Assembly: GCA_934486735.1 (NCBI GenBank)
Contig: CAKSQL010000005.1
Span: 37,265 to 101,264 of the forward strand
Direction: 5' to 3'
Origin: an uncultured Clostridia bacterium
Lineage (GTDB): Bacteria > Bacillota > Clostridia > UBA1381
DNA length: 64,000 nucleotides
Shown here: piece after piece, positions 8,211-17,081 of the stretch
How positions within the stretch are numbered: position 1 is the stretch's first letter
How the letters are laid out: each line of letters starts with the position of its first letter
Notes under the pieces: model-generated
What the model was told of the DNA's origin: nothing
The model's input: only the letters and a program-made list of their open reading frames with translations
Databases searched by the model: none
Made by a program: the position numbers and the translations under genes

Positions 8211-10481
8211 ATGCGAAAAAAATCAAACAAAACTCCCCGGGAATCATCCGGTGCATTCCGAAAGATGGCGATTGTCATTTTTGCCCCGGCTGCCATTTTG
8301 TTGGTTCTCGTTTTAATACTTACCGGAATCAACTATTATTCAATAAACATTTCGACAAAAAAATCATCGCACCAGGTTGTGAAAAGCTTTTTTCAATACA
8401 ACGAGGCACTGATTCAGAATTTTGCTTCGGCGCTGCTGATTTTGGACGACGATTCCGAGCTTATGCAGGCGCTGATTTCGACCGACTACAACTACGACCC
8501 GGAGAATTTTAAAAAGAGCTGCGATGAAATACGCGAGTCCTTTTCTTTTGCGCAGGAAATATATGTACTCAACAAAACACGCGATTCGGTTTACACCGAC
8601 TACGGACGTTTCGGAATCAATACATATTTTCAGAACGAATGTGTATATGACGATTTTAACACGGTGTATTTCCGCGATTTCCGCTTTTACACCACCGAGC
8701 GCTACCGCATTCTGCTCCCCACCGGGGTGGTCAAAAACGGAGAAAGAACTCAGGTTCTGCCGGTTATAGTCCGCAGAATGGGCGATTTTCCGCAGAAAAA
8801 CCTGCTTATTGTAAATATAAATCTGCAAAAGCTTTTTGTTGCCGCGCTCGGGCAGTTCGAAATGTACGACATGCCGGTCTACATCTACAACAAATACATG
8901 AATGATATTTACGAGATAACCCAATCGGGACAAAGCTTTGATTTTTCGTCCGATTTTACCGATTCGCTTTTTCATAACGACAACGATACCTTTTCGTTCC
9001 GATTCGGCAGAAAGAATTACCTGATATCGGCATATTCCTCGAGTAATTCCATACTCGGCTATATCTTTTTCTCGGTCATGCCGGAGAGCATAATATTGCA
9101 CAAAACGCTGCCGATCATCCTGCTTTTGGCAGGCATAATCCTGTTTTTCACCGCGGTTATGTTCCTGCTGCTCTTGCATAGCACAAGCAGCATTGTAACT
9201 CCGCTTGAAAATATTCTGGCAGGGCTTTCGCTAAACGGCTCGCACCTCAGCCAGAACATAATCGATGATATAGGCAAGGTCACAATGAAAATGTATGCCG
9301 AGAGCAAGGACTTGTCACTTGTCTACCCATCCGCACAAAAGCAGTTTCTGCTCGGGCTGATGACTTCGACCGAGTATGCCTTAGACGACAGCGCCGCGAA
9401 AACTATCTTAAATTCACTCGACTTTCCGTACGGCATATTTGCAATCGTTATCATTCGCCTTATACCCTCATCGGGATTTTTCGATGTGTTTAACTCCAAT
9501 GACTACAAAATAATACGAAAGGGCTTTTTCAATCTGGTGGAAAGTCTGTTCAAGGAGCATTTCCGCTGCTCGGTAATCCCGGAGAAAAACACTCAGCTGT
9601 ACATCGTGCTGAATTTCCAAATCCCCTCCGATTATCGCTTTGCCGACGGAGTTTTGGCAGATCTGTACTGTGACCTGAGGCAGGACAAGGACTATGTGAC
9701 GCTTTCGATGGGCAAAAGCGAATGCTGCGACTCGCTCTCCGACCTGCACCGCGCATATAACGAAGCGTTCGAGAACATGACAGAATACGACCTCAGCGGG
9801 AATCAGATTGTCTCCTCGGTTCATATCACAAGCGACATATCTTTTTCATCAAAGGACGAAAACAACCTCTTTTTAGCGCTCATTTCCTTTGACCGCCACG
9901 AGGCAATCGCTGTGTTTGAAAAGATACTTGCCGATAATGCTGCTCTGCCGCCGAGAATGCAGAAACGGCTTTATAACTACATATTAAATATACTTTTAAA
10001 GGTAATACATATGAAACAAATTCCGCTTGACTCAAACAAGCTTGATTTTGAGATTTTGAACGATTATCTGAACCAGCCGCCGCAGGATATCAAAAAGGCG
10101 ATATATGAGCTGATTAATCACATTTCGGATTTCGGTGCGGAGAAAAAGGCAAACGCGATTGATTATGACGAGATTATCCAATACGTTTCGGAAAATTATC
10201 ACATGCCGGAGCTTTCGCTTAAATATCTATCGGATAGGTTCTTTGTGAATCAAAATAACCTCTCGACCGCGCTGAAAAATAAGCTCGGCGTGGGTTTTCA
10301 TGAGTATATCACGCGGCTGAGAGTGGAAAAGGCGAAGGAGCTTTTAACCTCCACCTCGAAAAATATAAATGAGATTATCAACCTTTGCGGCTTTACCAGC
10401 GCACAGACCTTCTACCGCGTGTTTAAAGAAAGCACCGGCATGTCCGCAGGCGAGTTCAGAAAATCGGCAAAGGATGGATGA
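8211..10481 (+). CDS. Membrane-bound AraC-family regulator with extracellular sensor
   Basis: A 756-residue protein. Membrane segment one is at about residues 18-40 and segment two near 297-325; the ~255 residues between them are an extracytoplasmic sensor of the dCache kind often seen in YesM/AraC chimeras. After a cytoplasmic linker, the AraC double helix-turn-helix is at ~655-753 (LSLKYLSDRFFVNQNNLS, then INEIINLCGFTSAQTFYRVF, a close match to the family signature). AGAAAGGA lies about 14 bases before the ATG, a wide spacing. Divergent from the sugar importer, so it probably senses an extracellular sugar or glycan and activates that operon. Alternative targets include the sialidase-like gene downstream. 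Confidence 0.9.
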   Translation: MRKKSNKTPRESSGAFRKMAIVIFAPAAILLVLVLILTGINYYSINISTKKSSHQVVKSFFQYNEALIQNFASALLILDDDSELMQALISTDYNYDPENFKKSCDEIRESFSFAQEIYVLNKTRDSVYTDYGRFGINTYFQNECVYDDFNTVYFRDFRFYTTERYRILLPTGVVKNGERTQVLPVIVRRMGDFPQKNLLIVNINLQKLFVAALGQFEMYDMPVYIYNKYMNDIYEITQSGQSFDFSSDFTDSLFHNDNDTFSFRFGRKNYLISAYSSSNSILGYIFFSVMPESIILHKTLPIILLLAGIILFFTAVMFLLLLHSTSSIVTPLENILAGLSLNGSHLSQNIIDDIGKVTMKMYAESKDLSLVYPSAQKQFLLGLMTSTEYALDDSAAKTILNSLDFPYGIFAIVIIRLIPSSGFFDVFNSNDYKIIRKGFFNLVESLFKEHFRCSVIPEKNTQLYIVLNFQIPSDYRFADGVLADLYCDLRQDKDYVTLSMGKSECCDSLSDLHRAYNEAFENMTEYDLSGNQIVSSVHITSDISFSSKDENNLFLALISFDRHEAIAVFEKILADNAALPPRMQKRLYNYILNILLKVIHMKQIPLDSNKLDFEILNDYLNQPPQDIKKAIYELINHISDFGAEKKANAIDYDEIIQYVSENYHMPELSLKYLSDRFFVNQNNLSTALKNKLGVGFHEYITRLRVEKAKELLTSTSKNINEIINLCGFTSAQTFYRVFKESTGMSAGEFRKSAKDG

Positions 10482-10489
10482 GATAATAA

Positions 10490-10522
10490 AAAAGGGGCTG
10501 CGCCTTTTTTGCAGTCCCTTTT
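10490..10522 (+). terminator. Rho-independent terminator
   Basis: AAAAGGGGCTGC pairs with GCAGTCCCTTTT (one G-T wobble) around a 9-base loop, just after the AraC-type regulator. T-rich sequence on both sides suggests it may also stop transcription from the convergent sialidase-like gene. Confidence 0.75.
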
Positions 10523-10677
10523 GGATATTTTGGCGGGTGTGCATTCCTTTTGACCTACCGGGTGCGCAGCAGCACAATCTCTACTTCAAAATACCATTAT
10601 CTATTATTTTATATATCTATTATATCACTTTTTCCGAAACTGTCAATAATATTCCGAAGTGTAAAAATCAAACACAT

Positions 10678-11772
10678 TTATTTAATTCCACATTCTTTCC
10701 ATATTATTTTATCCGTCTTTGTGATTCGCATTGAGCAATAGAACGAATCTCCGTTCTTTTCTTCCACGCACCAATATGCGCACAATATTCCGCCGTCCCT
10801 CGTCTCAAACAGCGCAGGATAGCAAAAATCCGCTCCTTTCGCGGTTTCAATCGGGTACAATTCACCCCATGTGCGTCCGTTATCAACGGAACGTCTCAGC
10901 ACAAGCGGAGTGCGTCCCGACCAAAGATTATCCGGAGAGCGCATATCATGCAAAAGCATATCACGCCCATCGAATACAGGAATCGGGTTATATGCCGCAA
11001 CAAGTGAATTATCCGACATGCGCTTGACCGCAATCGGACTCAGCGGTGAGGAAAATACCGACGGTTCTGCCGGAGTAAAACTCCTGAGTCCGTCAAATGA
11101 AAATGACTGATACTGGAATCCGTATGCCGTCCGCGCCAGAATCCAAATAAGATTTTCGGACAGTTCTATTATGGCAGGCTCTTGAAGACCGATATTCTTT
11201 GAATTGCTGTAGGGCAGCGAAAGAGTGGTCTCTGTACAATGAAATTCCGCACCGTCATCATCGGAAACAAGCGCGACAACATATCCCTTATCAGTTCTTT
11301 TTGAAAACTCCGACTGCGATGCCACCGTTGCGATACGCCCGTCGGACAGGCGGATAAATCGGTCATTTTCAATCACATAATAATCCTTTGGCATATTGCA
11401 TATGCACCTTTCGGCACAAAATGAAATTCCGTCCGAGGAAACAGTGCGCCCGATTGTTGAACTGCCGTCCTTTTCCTTTATGAGAAAGAACACGCAAAGT
11501 CTGCCGTCTTTAAGTTTCACAAAAGATGCATCCATAATATTATCAACATCAAAATCCCGTGCGCGTGCTATCAGTTCATAATCCGACCATGTTTCGCCCT
11601 CGTCATTCGAGCGAATCAGCGCAATATCGCACATGGCATCGTCATGCTTGCTGCCGCTCCATCGGCTGTAAGCATAGAGAATATCGCCGTTGTAATTTCT
11701 GAAAAAACACCCCTCGCTGTTTCGTGCATTTTCGGCTGTCGGCTTTATATCAAGTACAATTTTATTTTCCAT
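10678..11772 (-). CDS. Sialidase-like BNR-repeat protein
   Basis: A 364-residue cytoplasmic protein (no signal peptide) with a six-bladed propeller pattern. Two clear Asp-box motifs are visible: SNDEGETWSDY near residue 54 and SVDNGRTWGELYP near residue 310, plus a weaker VSDDDGAEFH near 188. An arginine in the FFRNYNGDILYAYSRW region near the N-terminus and RTAYGFQYQSF resemble the arginines of sialidase folds, but a full catalytic triad cannot be confirmed by eye. It could act on sialylated or other glycans imported as oligosaccharides. It has its own promoter with a direct repeat over the -35 region. Family call is firm; substrate is not. Confidence 0.8.
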   Translation of the reverse strand: MENKIVLDIKPTAENARNSEGCFFRNYNGDILYAYSRWSGSKHDDAMCDIALIRSNDEGETWSDYELIARARDFDVDNIMDASFVKLKDGRLCVFFLIKEKDGSSTIGRTVSSDGISFCAERCICNMPKDYYVIENDRFIRLSDGRIATVASQSEFSKRTDKGYVVALVSDDDGAEFHCTETTLSLPYSNSKNIGLQEPAIIELSENLIWILARTAYGFQYQSFSFDGLRSFTPAEPSVFSSPLSPIAVKRMSDNSLVAAYNPIPVFDGRDMLLHDMRSPDNLWSGRTPLVLRRSVDNGRTWGELYPIETAKGADFCYPALFETRDGGILCAYWCVEEKNGDSFYCSMRITKTDKIIWKECGIK

Positions 11773-11800
11773 TTTTCACGTCTCCCCGTTTTTTTACGGC

Positions 11801-11829
11801 ATTATATCACAGCCGCACATAAAAGTCAA
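11801..11829 (-). promoter_or_regulatory. Promoter of the sialidase-like gene
   Basis: Minus strand: TTGACT, 17-base spacer, TATAAT, about 30 bp from the start codon of the sialidase-like gene. The -35 lies inside one of two direct repeats. Confidence 0.75.
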
Positions 11830-11854
11830 CAGAATATTCGAAAAAGTCAACAGA
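11821..11854 (-). repeat. Direct repeat 21 bp apart over the -35
   Basis: AAAAGTCAACAGA occurs at 11821-11833 and again at 11842-11854, 21 bp or two helical turns apart, with the proximal copy covering the -35 hexamer. This is the usual geometry for an AraC-family activator; an AraC-type regulator is encoded next door. Inference from spacing only. Confidence 0.5.
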
Positions 11855-11970
11855 GTACAAAAAGGCAGCAATATATTAACACTTTTTCGATTTCAAAACA
11901 GCCACGGCGGCATAGCGCGAAATATCAAAATCAATATATCACATATAAATATTTGTGTCAAGGCGCAGAC

Positions 11971-12014
11971 AAAAAAGCGGGAGAGACGCGCATCACATTA
12001 TGCAGCTCTCCCGC
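11971..12014 (-). terminator. Rho-independent terminator, minus strand
   Basis: GCGGGAGAG pairs perfectly with CTCTCCCGC across a 20-base loop and is followed on the minus strand by TTTTTT. It probably ends transcripts of the ABC exporter operon, leaving a ~500 base 3' region that also contains repeat copy 1. Nothing else is recognised between 11855 and 12218. Confidence 0.75.
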
Positions 12015-12218
12015 CTTTCGGTGGTATATATGATAAAAGGGTATATGATAGTACACAAAATCCGTTCCTGTGCACTACATAGTTAATTATTTACCGAAAT
12101 ATCGGATAATATACACAAAAATATTAAATTTTCTTCCGCAAAAGACCGAGCTTTGCGATGCGCAATTTTGTTCAAACTTTTACCCGCAAAAGCCGCTGCA
12201 CCTCGCCGAGCGCCGGAT

Positions 12219-12492
12219 AGCCGAAAAAAAGTAATCCGAACTCCGATTTTGAGAGGTGAATTTCCGCTTTTACTGCGTTAAAATACTCGGCAATCCGCCA
12301 AGGATTACCTCCGTTTTTGCCTTGTAAAATCAAAAATTCACTCTCTCAAAATTCTACGACCTAAAAAGGACAGAATTTTGAGTAGATTTTGGTGCGGAGG
12401 ATGCCGAAAGGCTGACGCCTTTCAAAGACGACAAGCCGAAATATGCCGAAATTATGCCTTTTTAGGCGGGTTCGGATTACTTTTCTTCGGCT
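12219..12492. repeat. Palindromic repeat element, copy 1 (274 bp)
   Basis: Begins AGCCGAAAAAAAGTAATCC and ends as its near-complement GGATTACTTTTCTTCGGCT, giving ~23 bp terminal inverted repeats. It is the longest of three copies. The interior contains an inverted partial copy of the left arm (TTTTGAGAGGTGAATTT against AAATTCACTCTCTCAAAA) absent from the other two. It starts 22 bp past the stop of the ABC exporter gene. No transposase is inside; a MITE- or REP-like element is the best description. Confidence 0.8.
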
Positions 12493-12513
12493 ATGTGCAT
12501 GTGTTCCGGATTT

Positions 12514-14229
12514 TTAAGAATTATAAAGCTTCTTATAAAATCCGTCTTTTGCTATCAGCTCATCATGCGTACCCTGCTCCACGATTCTCCCCCGATCCAT
12601 AACCAAAATCAAGTCAGATTCACGTATTGTCGAAAGCCGATGCGCTATCACAAACGCGGTTCGGTCCTTCATCATGGCAAGAAACGCTTTCTGAATACGT
12701 TTCTCGGTCAGAGTATCCACGCTCGATGTTGCCTCGTCCAATATCAATATATCCGGATCGGCGAGCATGGCGCGCGCAATAGTCAGCAGCTGGCGCTGAC
12801 CCTGCGAAAGGTTCTGTCCGTCCTCGGCAATCTGCGTGTCGTACCCGTTTTCAAGGCGCATTATAAAGCTGTGCGCATATGCTTTTTTTGCCGCTTCGAT
12901 AATTTCCTCGTCCGTCGCGTCCTTTTTTCCATACGCGATATTCTCTCTCACCGTCCCGGCGAACAGCCAGCTATCCTGCAAAACCATCGCGAAAGAAGTT
13001 CGGAGGCTGTCGCGAGTGACATCCGAAATGTTTTGTCCGTCCACCGAGATTTTTCCCGAATCGATATCGTAAAATCTCATCAACAGATTTACTATCGTTG
13101 TTTTTCCGCTGCCGGTCGGTCCGACAATTGCCACATTTTCGCCTGCTTTTGCCGCAAAACTCAAATTTTTTATAAGTTCGGAATTTTTGTTATACGAAAA
13201 ATCCACATCGGAAAACCCGACCTGTCCGCCGCGGCACTCAAGGTGCGGAAGTGCACTGTCGTCCGATTCGGGAGTTTTGTCCATAATCTCAAACAATCGT
13301 CCTGCCGACGCATTCGCCGCCTGGAGCTGCGTCAAAATGCCTGCCATGTCATTTATCGGGCGCGCAAACTGGGTTGCGTATATCAAAAATGCCGAAACAG
13401 TGCCGACCGAAAGTCCGCCGCGCACCGCGATAAGTCCGCCGATGAGTCCCACCGCGATATATGCGATGTTATTTATATACCGCGTTGTCGGATTCACAAG
13501 CGACGAGAAAAACTGTGCCCTTTGTCCATATTTATACAATCGGCTGTTGATTTCCTCAAATTTTTCCTGTGCCTCGTCCTCATATGAAAACGCCTTTATC
13601 ACCTTTTGGCTGCCTATAGTTTCTTCAACATACCCGTTCAGCTCGCCGACGGTTTCGGACTGCCGTTTAAAGCTTTTTGCCGAATTTGTCGCTATCAGCT
13701 TTGAGACATAGACGCACAAAAGCGTGATTGCGACTATCGCAAGCGTTATAGGCACGCACCTTTCAAACATGATTACAAGCGTTCCGACAATAATAACCAC
13801 GCCCGAAAAAAGCTGCGTAATGCCCTGCAAAATTCCCTCGGACACCGCATCGACATCGTTGGTGAGACGGCTCATTGTCTCGCCGTGCGGCGTTCCGTCA
13901 AAAAATGACAGCGGCAGCTTGGTTATATGAAAAAATATATCCTTTCGCAAAAGCTCGACGGTGCGGCAGGACAGCACATTGGTGAAAAATGACTGAAACC
14001 ATGTGAACACCGAGTTTGCAAGATATACCGCAATCAAAATCAAAAGAATTTTGAAAAGTCCGCCAAAATCCACATTGCCCTCTCCGACAATGCGGTCGAT
14101 TCCGTAGCCGGATATCGTCGGCGCGGCGAGGGCAAGAATATTTGCCAAAACCGCCGTAACCGACAGCAGAATAAGGATGCCGCGGCTGCCGGCTATATAA
14201 GGCAGCAGCCTTTTGAGATTCTTTCTCAT
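12514..14229 (-). CDS. ABC exporter half-transporter, catalytic-site subunit
   Basis: A 571-residue type IV exporter half: six-helix membrane domain (~1-310) and ATPase domain with Walker A GPTGSGKTTIVNLL, signature LSQGQRQLLTIARAM and Walker B ILILDEATSSVD, with the catalytic Glu intact. The start ATG overlaps the upstream stop (ATGA) and follows GGAGG; a longer upstream reading is rejected for that reason. The previous gene has a degenerate Walker B, so the two form an asymmetric heterodimer like BmrCD or TM287/288. Substrate could be a drug, lipid or peptide. Confidence 0.93.
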   Translation of the reverse strand: MRKNLKRLLPYIAGSRGILILLSVTAVLANILALAAPTISGYGIDRIVGEGNVDFGGLFKILLILIAVYLANSVFTWFQSFFTNVLSCRTVELLRKDIFFHITKLPLSFFDGTPHGETMSRLTNDVDAVSEGILQGITQLFSGVVIIVGTLVIMFERCVPITLAIVAITLLCVYVSKLIATNSAKSFKRQSETVGELNGYVEETIGSQKVIKAFSYEDEAQEKFEEINSRLYKYGQRAQFFSSLVNPTTRYINNIAYIAVGLIGGLIAVRGGLSVGTVSAFLIYATQFARPINDMAGILTQLQAANASAGRLFEIMDKTPESDDSALPHLECRGGQVGFSDVDFSYNKNSELIKNLSFAAKAGENVAIVGPTGSGKTTIVNLLMRFYDIDSGKISVDGQNISDVTRDSLRTSFAMVLQDSWLFAGTVRENIAYGKKDATDEEIIEAAKKAYAHSFIMRLENGYDTQIAEDGQNLSQGQRQLLTIARAMLADPDILILDEATSSVDTLTEKRIQKAFLAMMKDRTAFVIAHRLSTIRESDLILVMDRGRIVEQGTHDELIAKDGFYKKLYNS

Positions 14230-15959
14230 GCCGCACCGCCTCCTTCCTCTGCCTGCTCCTGCGATATGCATATTTCGCGGTACTCGCCGCACGTCCTCAA
14301 AAGTTCATCGTGCGTGCCGATTCCGGCAATTTTGCCATCATCCAAAACTATGATTCTGTCCGAATTTTTCACTGTGTTCACTCGCTGAGATATGATAATC
14401 ACCGTCATGTCACGCGTGTTTTCCTTTATTGCCTTTCTCAAAGCCGCGTCGGTGGCATAGTCGAGCGCGCTTGCGCTGTCGTCCATTATCAATATCTCGG
14501 GATTTTTTATAATCGCGCGCGCAATCGTAAGGCGCTGCCGCTGACCGCCCGAGAGGTTTGTTCCGCTCTGCGAAATCTGCGAGTCATACCCATTCTCAAG
14601 CCGCGGAATAAACTCCGCCGCCTGTGCAATTTCCGCCGCGCGCTTTATTTCCTCATCATCGGCATCCGGCTTGCCCATTCTCAAATTTTCCTTTACCGTT
14701 CCCGAGAAAAGCGTTGCCTTTTGCTGAACAATGCCGATTTTGTCTCTCAATTCGGACAGCTTGTAATCGCGCACGTCCTCGCCGTCCACAAGAACTCTGC
14801 CGTCTGTTGCATCATAAAAGCGCGGAATAAGCCCGGCAAGCGAGCTTTTGCCCGAGCCGGTCGAGCCGATTATTCCGATTGTCTCGCCCGTTCGCACCTC
14901 AAAGCTTATATCCGAAAGAGCCTTTGCACCCGATTTGTTATATGCAAGACTCACATTTTCAAACTTAATTTTCGCATCACCGATACTGCCCTTTACTCCG
15001 CCGCCGTCCTTTACCGACGGTTCGGTTTCCAAAACCTCGCTCACACGTTTGCACGATGCATACGCGCGCGTAAAGAGAACAACCAGGTTTGCAACGACTA
15101 TCATTGCATTGAGAATCTGCGTGATATAGTTGATGTACGCTATAATCTGTCCCTGGGTCATCGCGCCGATATTGACCCGTATGCCGCCGAACCAAATCAC
15201 CGCAGCGATTGCAAGATTCATAATCACAGTGGTGAGCGGATTGGTAAGCGCGGCGATTTTCCCGACAAAAACCGCGCTGTCGGCATATTCGCGGTTTGCG
15301 TCCGAGAAACGCTTTCTTTCCGATTCGTTCCCTGCAAATGCGCGGATTACCCTTACTCCCGAGAGATTTTCGCGCAGGATTAAAGTCAGCGCGTCAAGCT
15401 TGTCCTGGACCTTTTTATAAAGCGGAACGGCTTTTTTCATTATTATAAAAAGAATTATAACAAAAAGCGGAATAACCGTCATAAGTATGACGGAAAGCTT
15501 TAAATCGAGAATCATCGCCATGACAAGTCCGCCGACGCACAAAAAAGGGGCGCGGATAACAAGGCGAATCAGCATCGCAACCGCGTTTTGAATAAGATTG
15601 ACATCGCCGGTCACGCGGTTGATAAGCGACGGCGTGCCGAATCGGTCGGTCTCCTTATGCGAAAAGGTTTGAATTTTTTTGTACATCGCATTTCGGATAT
15701 CCGTCCCGACACCCTGCGACGCAATCGACGCCGAGTACTGGCAGATATATGCAAACACTGCACCGAGCGTAGCAATGATGAGCATTATGCCGCTCATTCC
15801 GACCGTATATCCGACATCGTTTTTGTTTATGCCGTTGTCTATCAAAAGCGCCATAAGGGTCGGAAGTATAATCTCCAAAACCGCCTCGCTCAGCTTGAAA
15901 ATCGGACCTGCAATAAGCTGAAGCCGATACGGCTTTAAAAAGGGAAAAAGTTTTTTCAA
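14226..15959 (-). CDS. ABC exporter half-transporter, degenerate-site subunit
   Basis: A 577-residue half-exporter: membrane domain ~1-310, Walker A GSTGSGKSSLAGLIP, signature LSGGQRQRLTIARAI. The Walker B region reads ILIMDDSASALD, with Asp where the catalytic Glu is expected; this D-for-E change marks the degenerate nucleotide site of heterodimeric exporters. Translation appears to begin at TTG (15957-15959), the only codon that keeps the usual N-terminus KKLFPFLKPYR; AAAGGA lies 13 bases upstream, a weak arrangement. Stop and the next ATG overlap by four bases, so the pair is co-translated. Confidence 0.92.
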   Translation of the reverse strand: MKKLFPFLKPYRLQLIAGPIFKLSEAVLEIILPTLMALLIDNGINKNDVGYTVGMSGIMLIIATLGAVFAYICQYSASIASQGVGTDIRNAMYKKIQTFSHKETDRFGTPSLINRVTGDVNLIQNAVAMLIRLVIRAPFLCVGGLVMAMILDLKLSVILMTVIPLFVIILFIIMKKAVPLYKKVQDKLDALTLILRENLSGVRVIRAFAGNESERKRFSDANREYADSAVFVGKIAALTNPLTTVIMNLAIAAVIWFGGIRVNIGAMTQGQIIAYINYITQILNAMIVVANLVVLFTRAYASCKRVSEVLETEPSVKDGGGVKGSIGDAKIKFENVSLAYNKSGAKALSDISFEVRTGETIGIIGSTGSGKSSLAGLIPRFYDATDGRVLVDGEDVRDYKLSELRDKIGIVQQKATLFSGTVKENLRMGKPDADDEEIKRAAEIAQAAEFIPRLENGYDSQISQSGTNLSGGQRQRLTIARAIIKNPEILIMDDSASALDYATDAALRKAIKENTRDMTVIIISQRVNTVKNSDRIIVLDDGKIAGIGTHDELLRTCGEYREICISQEQAEEGGGAA

Positions 15960-16091
15960 ATTCGGGTCACAATCCTTTCAGGAAAAAGTAAATATCGGAG
16001 CGTTTTGAGCAATGTATATAACGCCCGTTTCTTATCAATGTTTTTATCAGACAAAACAAGTGATGCATAAATTTTTTGCATCACTCGCTTT

Positions 16092-16239
16092 AGCCGAAAA
16101 AAAGTAATCCGAACTCCGATTTTGATAGGTGAATTTTGGTGCGGAGGATGCCGAAAGGCTGACGCCTTTCAAAGACGACAAGCCGAAATATGCCGAAATT
16201 ATGCCTTTTCAGGCGGGTTCGGATTACTTTTCTTCGGCT
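16092..16239. repeat. Palindromic repeat element, copy 2 (148 bp)
   Basis: Same orientation and termini as copy 1 (AGCCGAAAAAAAGTAATCC ... TACTTTTCTTCGGCT) but lacking the ~125 bp interior. It lies between the 5' end of the ABC exporter operon and the 3' end of the sigma-factor gene. Together copies 1 and 2 bracket the exporter operon as direct repeats. Confidence 0.8.
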
Positions 16240-16251
16240 GGCCGAGGAAAG

Positions 16252-16307
16252 GCAATACGCGATTTTAAGAAGGCGAAATCTTGCCATTTCCGACCGGTTC
16301 GTATTGC
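16252..16307. repeat. Second short inverted repeat beside copy 2
   Basis: GCAATACG (16252-16259) and CGTATTGC (16300-16307) are inverted around 40 bases, flanked by AAAG/CTTT. It starts 13 bp after copy 2 and ends 12 bp before the sigma gene stop. It may be the remnant of a related element or a terminator stem. Confidence 0.45.
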
Positions 16308-16318
16308 TTTTTCGACTG

Positions 16319-17059
16319 TCAATCCTTAAAATACATCCTGTTAAGCTTTTTCAAAAGCGTTTTTTCGAATCTCGATATCTGAATCTGGGACACACCCCAT
16401 TTTTTCGCAATCTTGTCCTGTGTAAGCTCGTCATAATAGCGCAGCCTGACAAATTCGCGCTCCTTTTCGGAAAGACGGCTCATGCAATATTGAATGAAGT
16501 CGTTTTCCTCAATCATCAATATATCGTTATCCTCGCGCCCGATTGTGTTCGCAAGCGTCATCGGGCCGTCCGCATAGGCTTCGTTTTCCAGTGATTCAAC
16601 AAATGATGCATCCCCTATTTCATATGCACGCTTCAAGGTTTTTTCGGGGATATGTAAAATTCGTGATATATCCTTTTGAGTTTTCCCGTCCGAGACTCGC
16701 CGTATACGCTCCGCCTTGTAAAAGGTCTCGTAAAGCGTTCTGGGAACTCGTATAAAGCTGCCCTTATCGCGGAAATATTTTCTTATTTCGCCAAGCACGG
16801 TCGGGGTCGCATAGGTCGCAAACTGAACGCCCCTGTCCGGGTCAAAGCGGTCTATGGCGTAAAGCACGCCCATGCATGCCACCTGGTATATATCATCATA
16901 TTCAATGCCGCGGTTTATAAATTTTCGTGACAAAATCTCCGCAATGTACAGATACGAATGCAAAAGCTTGTCGCGTATTTTTTTTTCTCCTGTTCTTTTA
17001 TATTCCGAAAAAAGCTCATATTCGGCGGTTGTCTGTTTTGCAATAGCCACAACGGACAC
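16319..17059 (-). CDS. Sigma factor of the SigB/SigF/SigG family
   Basis: A 246-residue sigma-70 family protein. Region 2 reads YDDIYQVACMGVLYAIDRFD, then FATYATPTVLGEIRKYFRDK, the diagnostic block of the SigB/F/G subfamily. Region 3 includes QKDISRILHIPEKTLKRAYE; region 4 ends YDELTQDKIAKKWGVSQIQI with a recognition helix. Region 1.1 is absent, as usual here. It directs a stress or sporulation regulon but cannot be called SigF or SigG with confidence: spoIIAA/spoIIAB and spoIIGA are not adjacent. Instead a membrane-anchored protein ends 22 bp upstream and is co-transcribed with it. Confidence 0.88.
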   Translation of the reverse strand: MSVVAIAKQTTAEYELFSEYKRTGEKKIRDKLLHSYLYIAEILSRKFINRGIEYDDIYQVACMGVLYAIDRFDPDRGVQFATYATPTVLGEIRKYFRDKGSFIRVPRTLYETFYKAERIRRVSDGKTQKDISRILHIPEKTLKRAYEIGDASFVESLENEAYADGPMTLANTIGREDNDILMIEENDFIQYCMSRLSEKEREFVRLRYYDELTQDKIAKKWGVSQIQISRFEKTLLKKLNRMYFKD

Positions 17060-17081
17060 CCCTCTCTTAAGTATTTATGTA

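Noticed and set aside
12493..13587. A 364-codon open frame opposite the ABC exporter gene
   Set aside because: Shadow of the ATPase domain; composition is basic and irregular with no recognisable motif.
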